Assembly (NCBI GenBank): GCA_025617375.2
Contig: JAMYGW020000005.1
Span: 1,922,001 to 1,986,000 of the forward strand
Length of the DNA stretch: 64,000 nucleotides
From: Acarospora socialis
Lineage: Eukaryota; Ascomycota; Lecanoromycetes; Acarosporales; Acarosporaceae
Direction of reading: 5' to 3'
This document shows positions 24,670-35,671 of this stretch, piece after piece; position 1 is the stretch's first letter, and each line of letters begins with the position of its first letter. The notes beneath the pieces were generated by a model. That model worked only from the letters and a program-made list of their open reading frames with translations. It was not told the origin of the DNA and made no database searches. The translations under genes were made by a program, and so were the position numbers.

Positions 24670-27600
24670 ATGTCGCGTCCCACGGAGGCCATTCCTCGGC
24701 AGGCATCAGCTCCATCGTACATGAGTCTGCCAACTTCGTCCGCCATACCCATAGACTCAGCTACGAAGGTCGGAACAGTCGACAGCTCAGGGCGACGTCT
24801 GCGAAATTCGGCTTTCCGTAGATTGAAGGGAGCGACTCAACAGCATCAGGTTAACGATGAACCTAGATCAGCGATCAGGCCCGACTACAAACCGCATGCC
24901 AGCGCCGCCTTGAGTGAGAAGGCTCAAGTTGAAAAGCAGCCACTACACGGGCAGATCTGGTGGGAACCAATCTGTATCGACATCACAGTAGCCCGCCCAG
25001 TTATGTCCAAGATCTTATACAACACTCGCCCGACGAAAGGGAAGCAATCTGTTCTCCCTTCTACGAAACGTCTAAAAGTCGTTAGAAAAGTCTTTAGCCG
25101 GATGTCAAAGCAAGTGGTGGCTATCTCGCATGGGGAACACTGGGAGAGAGATCAGACATGGTCTCAAGTAAAATTGAGGCGAACAGCTGCCCACCGCAAC
25201 AACAGCGATTCGAGAGCAAGAGAGCAGCAAAAGGCCACAGAGGCCGCACGATTAGTCAGACCAAAGAATGCTTGCGAGACTCTGGGTAATGAGGATCGTA
25301 CAATCGAAGAGCACTGCCGACTACAAATAAAGTCATCAGGTCGAAGGGCTTCAGCGGAGCTCTCGCGAGCTGTTACCCAATTATCTGTGCATCACCAGAA
25401 AAAATTTGATGAGTCTCGACATAGCCCAGCTTCCGACATATCTCTGCGCAAGAAGAGATATGGGACTTTCGAACCAGACCGTCAAGTAATGCGTGGGTTA
25501 CTTTCTCAAAGATATCTATCACCCACCAAAGCATTGAGCGCAAGGACACTCAGGCGCAAACTTTTGAACGATACCAATCAGTGGACAACAGTCCAACAAC
25601 ATTCAGACAGGACAGAGTCTGCAGCACAAGGAGAAGAGTGGAGTACGAGATATATCGCCTTCAGGGCTCCGTTCCGTAGAGTTGGAGCAGGATACTGCGA
25701 ACTGTTGGACACGTTGTGGGACGCTAGAGAGGATTGTCCCAAACTGAAAAGCCTGTGGACTTACCTGACGCTCGAGGTCATCAAGATGCGAGACGAATTC
25801 TTAACTGAGGCTCATCGGTATAGGACGGTCGCCAGGGTGGCTAATAAGGTCGCTGCTTCATACCACAGCGAAGGATTGCGCCGGACATACAGGTCTTTGC
25901 GGCGCATAGTGAGAATGTTCTATCTCGAGAACCCGTTCAACGAGCAGAATGATTATGCTGTACGGAACTTGCAAGACCTATTTAATATCAATAACTCGCG
26001 CCGTCAACTTGGTCTCGGGATCATCCATGGCGGAGGCCGGCTCAGAGATGATAATCAGGCTATTTATGACGCCGGCCGGGAATTCGTTGCATGTGTCAAG
26101 GAAAGAGATGCCTTAGGTAGAGACGATATGGAGAAGGAGTTCGACAGAACTTTTGGACGCATCGGAAAAGTAATTGACGGGCTTAGGGAAACCATGCGCG
26201 CGTCAAGGTTGCTGATGTACTGTTGGGATCGTCTAACTGCCTGCGCCGCACCGCCGTTCCCTCTACGCCGAAACTTCTACCGCTTGATGCGAATTTTGCA
26301 GGGAACTCGTTCAGGCTTGGTGGATGCAGCTTATCAGGTAGAACTGGCTCATGAGGAGAGAATATTAAGGCAACAGGCAAAGTCAGCTGTAAAGCGAACT
26401 TCGATAACGTCAGAGGAGGCAGAAGCGCCAATTACGAGCGAACACTTGTTTCAGCCACACCAGCAGATTTTAAATATCCACGCGACTGCGGCATTAGCAA
26501 ACGCCCACTTTGGTAATATTGGCCCGGTGCAGTCGATTCCAGAAAGCCTCTTCGATCTAATTGAGCGACCAAATGGAGCTATCTCTGACGGAGAGCAACC
26601 TCTCATTCAGTGTTCTTTTCAAATCCCGGAAGAGTTACGGAAAAAGACTCTTGCCGCATCGAGTTCTGAGGATATATATTGGCAATATAACCTCTATCAA
26701 GGCCCAGCCGGAGAGAGAGTGAAAGTCCACTATTGCAGAAACAAAGAAAGCTCCGATCGCATCGCAAAGCTATTCCTCGATAAGTCCGTGATTGGCTTCG
26801 ATATTGAATGGAAACCTCAGGCGTCGGGGGCGGAAGGTACGAAGAAGAATGTGTCTTTAGTCCAGTTGGCGAGCGAGGAGCGCATTGCACTCTTCCATAT
26901 CGCCCGGTTCGGCAAGGATGGCAGTATCGATGACTTGGTGCCCACAAATCTGAAAAAGGTCATGGAAACAGCCGACATCACAAAGGTTGGGGTTGCGGTC
27001 AAAGCTGATTGCACTCGGCTTCGAAAATTCATGGGCATCGAATCGAGGGGTTTACTCGAGCTCAGTCATCTTTACAAACTCATCAAGTTTTCCAGCTGCG
27101 ACGTGAAGAAGATCAACAAGTCCTTGGTTTCCCTGGCGCAGCAAGTCGAGGACCATCTGCTGCTGCCTATGTGGAAAGGTGAAGTACGGTCCAGCGACTG
27201 GAGCGAGGAGCTCAACTTTCAGCAGATACAATGTAAGCTGCTCCGTGTTGACATTCTTCGTAGCGACTAAATTTCCCTCAGACGCGGCTTCGGACTCGTA
27301 CGCTGGTCTACAGCTATACCATGCGATGGAAGCCAAGAGAAAAGCTATTCAGCCAACGCCTCCCTGTCCAGCTCACGCAGAGTTGAATTTGCCAATCCGC
27401 CTCGCAAACGGTCAGACAGTCGCTACGTACAACGAGCCAGAAGAAGCCGAGGACGAGACTTCAATCACTGAGCCAATCCCGAACAATGACGTGCTGCCAG
27501 AAGTCGAGCAAATGGCCCGCGACTTCCTCAACATAACAATCGAGGATGTCCGACAAAGTAAGGTCACGCCAAGCGCCAAGTCCACGCTCAAGCGCTCGCC

Positions 27601-27937
27601 CAAGCCCACTCCACAGAAATCTCCCCAGATCACCGCAGCCGAAGTGTGGGTCGCGGCCTGGCGCACCAGCCTCCCCGTCACGTACAAGGCTAAAGCCATG
27701 CCGGCTTCTCTGCGGGCTTACGCCATCTGGCATGCTCAGGGATTCAGTGTTCAAGAAACGGCTAGTCTGTTGCGTGATCCGCCTTTACAGGTGACCACGG
27801 TGTCGAGTTATATCCTGGAGGCTATCAGGATGGAGAAGCTGGCGTACGATGCGGAGAGGTTAAAGGAGGTCTTGGCGCATCTACCGGAGTCGGTGGCGAA
27901 GAGTAGGTATCAGTCGCTTCGACGTCAGTTGGAGTAG
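24670..27937 (+). CDS. Large protein with RNase D/WRN-like 3'-5' exonuclease domain
   Basis: Exons 24670-27232 and 27282-27937 (49-nt intron) give 1072 residues. The codon at 24661 is TTG; the first ATG is 24670 (MSRPTEAIPRQ). The 3'-5' exonuclease domain lies at about 680-880. Motif I is VIGFDIEWKP (Asp and Glu), motif II is VGVAVKADCTRLRKF, and motif III is YAASDSYAGLQLY, whose Tyr is completed across the intron; together these form a DEDDy set. After it comes a C-terminal part with a helix-turn-helix-like segment (AYAIWHAQGFSVQETASLL), as seen after WRN/RecQ-type exonuclease modules. The first 650 residues are not recognised: a basic, disordered N-terminus, then a helical region from about 335 (FRAPFRRVGAGYCELLDTLW) to 560. 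It may act in DNA repair or RNA processing; I cannot decide which. Confidence 0.75.
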
Positions 27938-28559
27938 GCGTCTTTTCTGGCGGGCGCATGGTTAAGGGCGTTGGGGCGGTGTCTGCAGATGCAATTCTCG
28001 GTTTCTCTGGGTACGGCCACGGGTAGGGATCCATCTAGATAGTGTTACATGGGTGGTAGCTTGTTACGCCTCTCGGCTTTCTCCTCAGCATCTTGGCGCC
28101 GTCTCAAAACTCAGATTACATCCCAACAACGGCTTCAAAAAAATGTGCGGTTAAGTTTGCAAGGCTCTGACGCTGTCTAACTTTGTTGCTGTAACTACCT
28201 GAGCTGTGAGAGGGCCACGTTCCAGTCAGAGAAGGTCCATGGGCAAGTATAGGCGAGCTGCCTGCGCCTTGCGGCTGAGTCAAGCCCCGCATTTGTTAGG
28301 TCTTACTTGCACGTTCAGCCTCATCTCCTGTACTTTCTCGGCGCAGGCAGATGTTGGCAATACCTCAAAGTTTTGGCACTAAAGCGATCGTATAATGCCC
28401 TGATGGCTAGAAGCCCAACTCGCATCTTATATAGAATCTCTCCGATACATCGTCCGTGGGAATAGATTTGGAAATTTTCCGAGTGCTGATTGAGCTCGAT
28501 GATTCTCCGGGCTTATCCTTCGTGCAGGCCTTGGGTTTAGCAGCTCATCGTGTTGCGCA
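27938..28559. other. Intergenic upstream of NLR1
   Basis: About 620 bases between two same-strand genes. No coding signal. Expected to hold the exonuclease 3' UTR and the NLR1 promoter. Confidence 0.45.
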
Positions 28560-31500
28560 ATGGCTGAAGCTGTGGCAACCGTCGGCCTCGTGGCTGCAGT
28601 CCTTCAAATCACGGCTTATGGAACTAAGCTCATAGAACGGCTCAACGACTTCCGGAAAGGCCTGGATGAGGTCCCCAAAGCTTTCGCTGATATCTCCCTG
28701 GAGCTCCCGCTTCTACTTGACATCCTCAACCGGACGAAAGTGCAGGCCGAATCCGGAGCTATTGACCAAGCGAGTCAGAAAGTTCTCCTGCCTGTGGTCG
28801 AGGGATGCTTGTCTCGGGTCGATATGCTTCACAACATTTTGATCAGATCTCTTCCACTTAAAGAGGACTCGTCCTGGAAGCGGAGCGTGAAAGCGCTATC
28901 CAGTATCTCTCACGAAAAGAAAATCGATCAGATAGTGACGGGGTTGAGACACCACGTGCAGCTTCTGACTTACCACCAAGCCACTGGCTTTTCGACGCCG
29001 GTCATCCTTCCGAAGAAGCCCCAGTTCTTTGTACCATTTGATCGAGATACCAATTTCATTGGTCGCGAATATATTATCACCCAGATCGACGACGCATTCG
29101 AGAAGTCTCGTCGTGTTGCTCTGTCAGGAATTGGCGGCGTGGGGTAAGCCGTTTCTATTACCTTACATTCTCCTTTCTTCATTTTGTCATTACATATCTC
29201 GTGGTCCTTGCTGCTCTCGAGAGGTTGAAAATTTATCTTGTCGGTAGAGTCAGAGAGGAGACGATCCTCCGCTACAGCATTGCAACCTGTCCTCAGCCGA
29301 TATTATGCTCAAGGGCTACTCCGCTAGCAAATGGTTTAAACACTCTCACAGACTAGCTGAAATCCTAGACCTGACGGACTCGAACGAATTCGCGCTGTAA
29401 GCATTATACTTGCTGATTTGTTGTAGAAAATCACAAATAGCTATCGAGTATTGCTACCGTTATCGCGAATCCGACGCTCAAGCTGCTGTCTACTGGATCC
29501 ACGGTAGCTCGGTCGATCGGTTTGATCAAGCGTACAGAGATATTGCAAGGAGGTTGTCCTTGCCCCGAACGGATGACGCTGCAGTGGATCATCTTCAACA
29601 CATCTCAGATTGGCTTAGTGACAACGGCCCATGGCTGTTGGTTGTAGACAACGTGGACGACATTGACACATTCTTCTCGAAGTCTAACAGTCTACCTAAA
29701 CCTCTTTCTGCCTACCTACCCCAGACCTCCAATGGACGCATCTTGATCACCACAAGGGATAGGCGTGTTGGAGAGCGACTCACAGGAAGAACAAGCTGTA
29801 TCCAAGTCATTTCACCTAATGGCACAGAGGCAATCCAGCTACTGAATTCGAAGTTACCGGATGATGACTACGATCTCAAGGCCTGTTCTGCTCTCCTAGA
29901 AAAACTTGCATACCTGCCTCTTGCAATTACGCAAGCCGCTGCGTTTATGACAGAGAACAACTTCAGTCTTTCCGAATACATGGATGTATTTGAAGCGCAC
30001 GATCAGCAGTTAATCCATTTCTTGAACGAAGACTCTGGAGACATAAGACGCGATTCTGAAACCAGTAACTCCGTCATAAAGACATGGAAGATCTCTTTTG
30101 ACCAGATCCGCCGACAGAAGAGACGAGCGGCGGAAATCTTGTCCCTTATGGCGATGCTCGACCCGCAGGGTGTACCGAAGGTCTTACTTGAACGGACGGG
30201 TGAACCAATGACTGAGTTCATTACAGCTACTGGCACTCTCCAAGCGTTCTCATTGATAACGGTGGACAAAGACAAAACGAACTACAAGATGCACCATCTA
30301 GTTCAACTTGCTATGCAGCAATGGCTCAGGCTCGAAGGCTCACTTACATCAACGCAACTGGAAGCGCTTCAAAGTGTGGAGGAGGCTTATCCATGGGGCG
30401 AGTTCGAGGATTGGCAGACTTGTGAATTGCTTTATCCGCATGCGCAGATTGTTACTAAACATGACTCGCAAGACCATAGCAGTCGTTTGACTCAAGCTGG
30501 ACTCCTTTGCAAGCTAGCCAGGTATCAGCTGGAACGGGGAAGATTTAAGCAGGCCCGACAGCTTATCACATCAGCCGTTGAGATTCAAGAAGAGCTGCTC
30601 GGCCTTGAGGACATACAAACCATCAGGTCTCGCGGTATTTTAGGAGACTGCTATTGCCGAAGTGGCGAGTTTAAATTGGCCCAAAAGGTCCTCCGGGAAG
30701 CTCTAACAAAGTTTGAGACGCTCGTTGGCCCTAATCATTTGGATACCTTAAAAACAAAAATGCGCCTGGCTTGCTCCTTCCAATTCAACAATCTGCGGGA
30801 AGATGAATCAATGTTTCGGGAGATAATGACCGCATTAGAGAAAAAGGGGCTTTCTCAGACCGAATTCTGGTTTAATAATCAACACAACTTGGCGGTTAAT
30901 CTTCGTACTCGAGGCAGACTGAAAGAGTCGAAAGTATTGTATACTCAAGCATTTGTTGGGAAACGGATGATCCTCGGTCCAGAGCATCCTTCGACCTTGC
31001 TCAGCATGGAGGGCCTTTCCACATCGTGCACGGAGGATGATGAAGGAGAAGCAGGAAACAGATTACGTGAAGTGCTCCGACTTCAAGAGAAGGTTCTAGG
31101 CCCTGATCATCCTGCTACTCTAGCCACTGCCGGCAACCTCATCAACCATACGCCCGAAGCAGAAGAGCTGGCCGTGCAGGTGTTGCAGGGAAAGGAGAAA
31201 GCCTTGGGCCAGAAACACCCGTCGACACTGGTGTCGGTTTGTAATCTCGCGACTATATATCGCGTGCAGGGAAGAGTCGCTTTGGCCAAGGAAATGTTTG
31301 AGAGAGCTGTGCAAGGGAACGTCGAAGTCCTTGGCCCCAACCACCCCAGGACCCTCGAAGCATGGTGGTGTTATATGGATATGCCACCGGAATGGCGGCA
31401 GATTGATGAACAGCAAATTTTCGACGCCGATCACCCTGTGAGCATCACAGCGTTGGATGACCATGTGAAACAGCTGTTTGAACAGGGCCGGTATCCCGAA

Positions 31501-32667
31501 GCTGAGACCCAAGCCAGGAAGGCAGTTGCGCAATATGAGAAAGTCCTAGCACCTACACACCCAAACTATATGTGGGCACTGTACAGACTAGCAATGACAT
31601 TAGTACGCCTCTACAAATTTGGTGAGGCCGAAACCCTATGCCGGCGAGCCTTATCTGTGGCGGAGAAGACGTTACGGAAGAATTCTGATCACTACATGAA
31701 GCTCTTGAACACACTGGGGGCTATTTTAACAAGCCAAGGGAAGATCGAGGAAGCCGAAGAGCAAAGTCGTAAGGTGCTTGCTCTCCTTGAGGAGTCTGGG
31801 AACATAGATCACCCTGAGAGTCTCGCCGCCCGCCACAATCTCGCTACACATTTATACAGGCGAGAACAATATGAAGCGGCAGAACTCGAGTTCAGGAAAC
31901 TGGTCGCATCTTACGAAAAGGTCAAAGGTTTCGATGCCCCCGAAACTCAGGGATGCCACGTTTCTCTCATTTTAACATTGGAAAACGAAGGGAAGTACGC
32001 AGAAGCCGAAGAACTGGCTGTCAATACGGTCGCCGCATGCGGGAGAATAAGAGGTGCCGACCATCCAGACACCGTCAGAAGCCAGTTGGTATTGGCCAAG
32101 ATCCTTTGGCGGCAAGGGAACCTCGACGAGGCAGAAGAGATGCGCCGGAAGACCCTGACGGCCCTGCCGAATGTATTAGGCCCGGAGCATCCGGACACTC
32201 TGAACTCCCGGTGGCTTCTTGCCCAGATTCTACGAAACTGCGGCAAGCTCGACGAGGCAGAAGAGATGTGCCGAAATACTCTCACGACCCAGCTGAATGT
32301 ATTAGGCCAGGAGCATTTAGATACTCTGAACTCCCGGCAGCTTCTTGCCTGGATTTTACGAGACTGTGGCAAGCTCGACGAGGCAGAAGAGATGTGCCGA
32401 AATACTCTCACGGCCCAGCTGAATGTATTAGGCCAGGAGCATTTAGACACTCTGAACTCCCGGCAGCTTCTTGCCTGGATTTTACGAGACTGCGGCAAGT
32501 TCGACGAGGCGCTGTCCATGGGGTTGATGGTGGTGGAATCCGGTGAGCGGCTGTGTGGGAAGGACAATCCTGCAGCCTTGAGCTCGAGAGAGCTCGTAGC
32601 GGAGGTTGCGGAGAGAATCAAAGAGCGGGAAGAAGTTAAGAGTGTGCACTTGCGGATTAGGATATAG
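28560..32667 (+). CDS. NLR/STAND receptor: SesA-like, NB-ARC, tetratricopeptide repeats (NLR1)
   Basis: Exons 28560-29143 and 29427-32667 give 1274 residues. Fungal NLRs sense non-self cues and trigger incompatibility or cell death. An N-terminal helical domain of about 140 residues (VATVGLVAAVLQITAYGTKL) resembles the SesA/NACHT_N type. NB-ARC follows: the P-loop GIGGVGKS at about 190-197 is formed only by splicing; Walker B is WLLVVDNVDD, RNBS-B is RILITTRD, the GLPL equivalent is YLPLAITQAAAF, and the MHD-like motif is YKMHHLVQLAMQ. TPRs of 42 residues (VLGPEHPDTL, GKLDEAEEM) fill about 540-1250. The last units are nearly identical. The 283-nt intron is far longer than its neighbours'. It may be a multi-allelic recognition gene. 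No partner gene sits directly beside it. Confidence 0.85.
32122..32512 (+). repeat. 126-bp near-identical TPR-coding tandem repeats
   Basis: Units with an exact 126-bp (42-codon) period start at 32122, 32248, 32374 and 32500 (partial). Reading units 32248-32373 and 32374-32499 side by side I count three differences, about 98% identity. The unit at 32122 is clearly more diverged. This is the pattern of high-internal-conservation repeats in fungal STAND proteins. Confidence 0.9.
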
Positions 32668-33569
32668 AAGGATCCGGGAGTTCTTCATCATCATTTTCTG
32701 GATTATCTAGAGCTGAAGGGCAAGGAACAAGATAACAACATGCTTTCAGAGGCGCAGGGTCCCAATCAACACAAGTTGTCACTGTACGGCAGATTACCGG
32801 ACTCAACAGTTTGTCTGGATCCTTTATTCTATCGATGGCCCTCACACCCAAACATCGATCGCCCTCGGAACCCTCCCCCGTCTCGATAAATCAATCCACA
32901 TCAGAGACACCCTATGAATCTTCCCTCCCAATGATTTCGAAAGCAAGCTGTTTATTTCTGTCCACGACTACGCCATGTCCAGACTGCCGGCACGGGCAAA
33001 TAGTTTAGATGCTTGCTTACTGGATCCTATAGTCCCTAGCGAATACTGCGTACTGGGTATAAGGAATACTAGTTCATCTTCACTGTCAAGTCTCGATCGG
33101 GCTTTGCTGTGAGTATTGTTCATTGTTCATAACTTGCCGAGCTGTGGTTTTGGCTGGTCCACTGCACCGTGCGCATTGCTGGAGTACTGTGGCTATGGAG
33201 GGTGGGGTACATGGTTGGGATGATATATGATCAAACATGGAAGCGTGGAATCTCTCTGGTTTTTGGCCAAGTGAGTTGATTAAGTCCATTGACTTGGGCC
33301 CCTGGTGCCGGTTCGTACCAGCTTTCGTACCTATCGGCCTTGGACGAGTATGGTTCAAAGACATCAATCGAAGATTTAGAGACAGATGGCGCTTTATTGA
33401 GGCTATTATAAGATCTCACAAAACTAAGCCAAACCGACTCTGGGCGTTGTGACGAATTCATAGTCTAATTGGGTATCTTGCAATACCTATATACGGAAAT
33501 CATCGGGATAAACCGTCATATAACCCAAAGCGCCAACCCATCCTCCGTCTCAACCCCAACCGAACCCTA
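32668..33569. other. Intergenic, convergent 3' ends of NLR1 and F-box gene
   Basis: About 900 bases with short frames on both strands and no domain. Contains the 3' UTRs. Nothing else recognised. Confidence 0.4.
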
Positions 33570-34796
33570 CTACTTCCGATAAAGCACCACCTTCCTTTCC
33601 CCTCTCTCCCAACAATCAATCCCCACCATCCCACACACATCGCACCCACAAACACACCTCCCCCCACCACTCACCACCATCCTCCCCACCCCGAGCCCGA
33701 CCTTCAAATAGCGCCCGGGACTCCGATTCGCCACCTCCATCGCCGTCCTCACATCAGTACCCCCACCAACCCAGCGCTCCACATCCCTCGCCCGCAACTC
33801 CGCCCACCCCACCTCCTCCTCACTCCTCTCCTCCACACCCCTCTCCCCCTCCTCCCCCTCGCGCACACACCGCCCACAGCACTCGCACCGCCACCACCGC
33901 CCCACCGTCCACCCGCGCCACCGTTCCGCGAACCCAGGCCACACCTCGGGACTATACAACCCCTCCTCCTCGCCCGGCACGACCGTATGCAGCACGCACG
34001 CGCGACAATCCACGGGACGGTCGACCAGGCTCGGAAACTTCTGCACCCGCGCCCCGTACGGCGCGAACCAGTCGAGGTGGTGGAAGGCCTTGCAGCCGGT
34101 GCAGGGATAAAACGGGGCGCCGCAGACGGCGACGTGGACGTTCCACTTGCGGGGGAGGTACGGCGAGGGCGGGGATGCGGAGGGGGGCGGGTGCAGGGCG
34201 GTGAGGAAGGCGAAGCGGTGGCAGCGGAGGAGACGCACGGGGTCGGGCGTCCAGGGGGGCATGGGCGTCATGATCGGGGACGCGGAGTGCGGGGCTATGA
34301 AGGCCGGGGCGGGGATGTGGATGTAGAAGTGCCGGCAGGTGAGACGGAGGAGGGCGAGGGGGACGGGGCCGAGGAAGGAGGTTATTAGGTTCTGGAGCTC
34401 GCCGGGGAGGGAGAGCAGGGAGGGCGGTCCGTTGTCGGCGCGGGAGTTGTTGCGCTCGAGCGTGCAGGATGGCGCGGTAAGGCCGGGTGGCCGTGTAGAG
34501 CTGCGTTTCGGAAGGCGGGTCACGCGTCGGACCCAGTTCTTGATGTCGTGTTTGACGGCCCGCGTCCGGCATGTCGCTGCTGGCTCTCGCACGTCGGCGC
34601 TGTCGGGGAGGTTCTTGGCGGCGGCGTCGTCTTCGTTGTCATTCTTGTCGTCCATGTCGAGCGGTGCGAGGTCGGCCTGGGCCTGCAGTTCCGACGCGAG
34701 GAGGGCTTCCTGGTCGCGGTGTGTTTTGCGCGCCTTGCGCGTTGCTTTGCACGAGGGGGGGAGGATGGCGGTTGCGAAGAGGAACTTGGGGAACAT
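33570..34796 (-). CDS. F-box protein with Cys-rich C-terminal half
   Basis: A single minus-strand exon of 408 residues starts at ATG 34796. The F-box is at about 123-160 (LLSLPGELQNLITSFLGPVPLALLRLTCRHFY), which would dock on Skp1 in an SCF ubiquitin ligase. The C-terminal half is rich in paired cysteines (CGAPFYPCTGCKAF, VDCRACVLH, WRCECCGRC, CVCGCDVCG), suggesting metal binding. The N-terminus is charged. The coding strand is strikingly GC-rich, and long open frames overlap on the other strand because of this composition. No substrate is known. It lies beside NLR1, but there is no sequence evidence for a functional link. Confidence 0.7.
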   Translation of the reverse strand: MFPKFLFATAILPPSCKATRKARKTHRDQEALLASELQAQADLAPLDMDDKNDNEDDAAAKNLPDSADVREPAATCRTRAVKHDIKNWVRRVTRLPKRSSTRPPGLTAPSCTLERNNSRADNGPPSLLSLPGELQNLITSFLGPVPLALLRLTCRHFYIHIPAPAFIAPHSASPIMTPMPPWTPDPVRLLRCHRFAFLTALHPPPSASPPSPYLPRKWNVHVAVCGAPFYPCTGCKAFHHLDWFAPYGARVQKFPSLVDRPVDCRACVLHTVVPGEEEGLYSPEVWPGFAERWRGWTVGRWWRCECCGRCVREGEEGERGVEERSEEEVGWAELRARDVERWVGGGTDVRTAMEVANRSPGRYLKVGLGVGRMVVSGGGRCVCGCDVCGMVGIDCWERGERKVVLYRK

Positions 34797-35671
34797 TCCG
34801 GACGTAAGATTGACCTCGCTAGGAGGGGGAGACGTTGTTTTAGATTGTCAGGCAGATTTAGAGCGATAAATGATTTTTTCGTAGATTGTAGGAGATAGCG
34901 GTTATGGTAAGATAGGAACGATAGATTGATGGTTGTGGCAGTACAGCTGCGGGAAAGAGATGCAGGAATATAGAAAGATACAGATCCATAGAGGTAGGCC
35001 TGCTTATCATTCATCGCTCGCCATCTTCAAATACATTGAAGAACGGAAAAGGAACAGATATTGCGGATCAGACTGGGATGTTGTGAATCGGCCTGTGTGG
35101 TTCACAATTCTATGATTTGGCTCACAGTAGTCAAGTAGCAATGAGTGAATGATGTTTTAGCGGAAGATTGATGATTTCGGTGTCGGTGGGTTTAGTTAGA
35201 GGAGTTGAGGTGGTAGGTAGGAGATGGTTTGCCTCGTATCTAAGGGTCATAGTGATGAATCAGATGGAGGAGCCTGAAGCATGAAACGATCGAGTGAAGA
35301 CACAATGGCTTTCGCGCTTTGAAACGCCGATGAGAGACTTGTTATATTTAGAGACTGGGTTAGCTGGTGAATGCTGTCGGTATGAAGATGCTGAGTAGAG
35401 CAAATGTGGTTGTAAGATGGAGGACGTGAGGTTGAACATCTCCGTATTGCCTCGATGAATATTACTCGACTACGAAGCATAACTTTCAACAGGCAGTCGC
35501 ATGTCAAGTGGGTCAGAGACAATCATAAATACCGACTGTCTATTGCTGCCATCTACCTAAGCTATGCGTCGTATATACATGGTTAGGAATACTCTCCCTA
35601 GCAGTTTCAAACGCTACACATCTAAATATATACAGTACTAATAATATGGACAGTCCTCCAGTCATGTATCC
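34797..35671. other. Intergenic between F-box and sphingolipid methyltransferase genes
   Basis: About 870 bases upstream of the F-box ATG and downstream of the methyltransferase stop. Only short frames; no gene or repeat recognised. Confidence 0.45.

Noticed and set aside
32122-32512. Regularly spaced repeats as a CRISPR-like array
   Set aside because: The 126-bp units are coding TPRs in one frame of a eukaryotic gene.
31947-32621. 224-codon minus-strand frame opposite the NLR1 repeats
   Set aside because: Shadow of the repeated TPR units; its own repeats merely mirror the plus-strand period.
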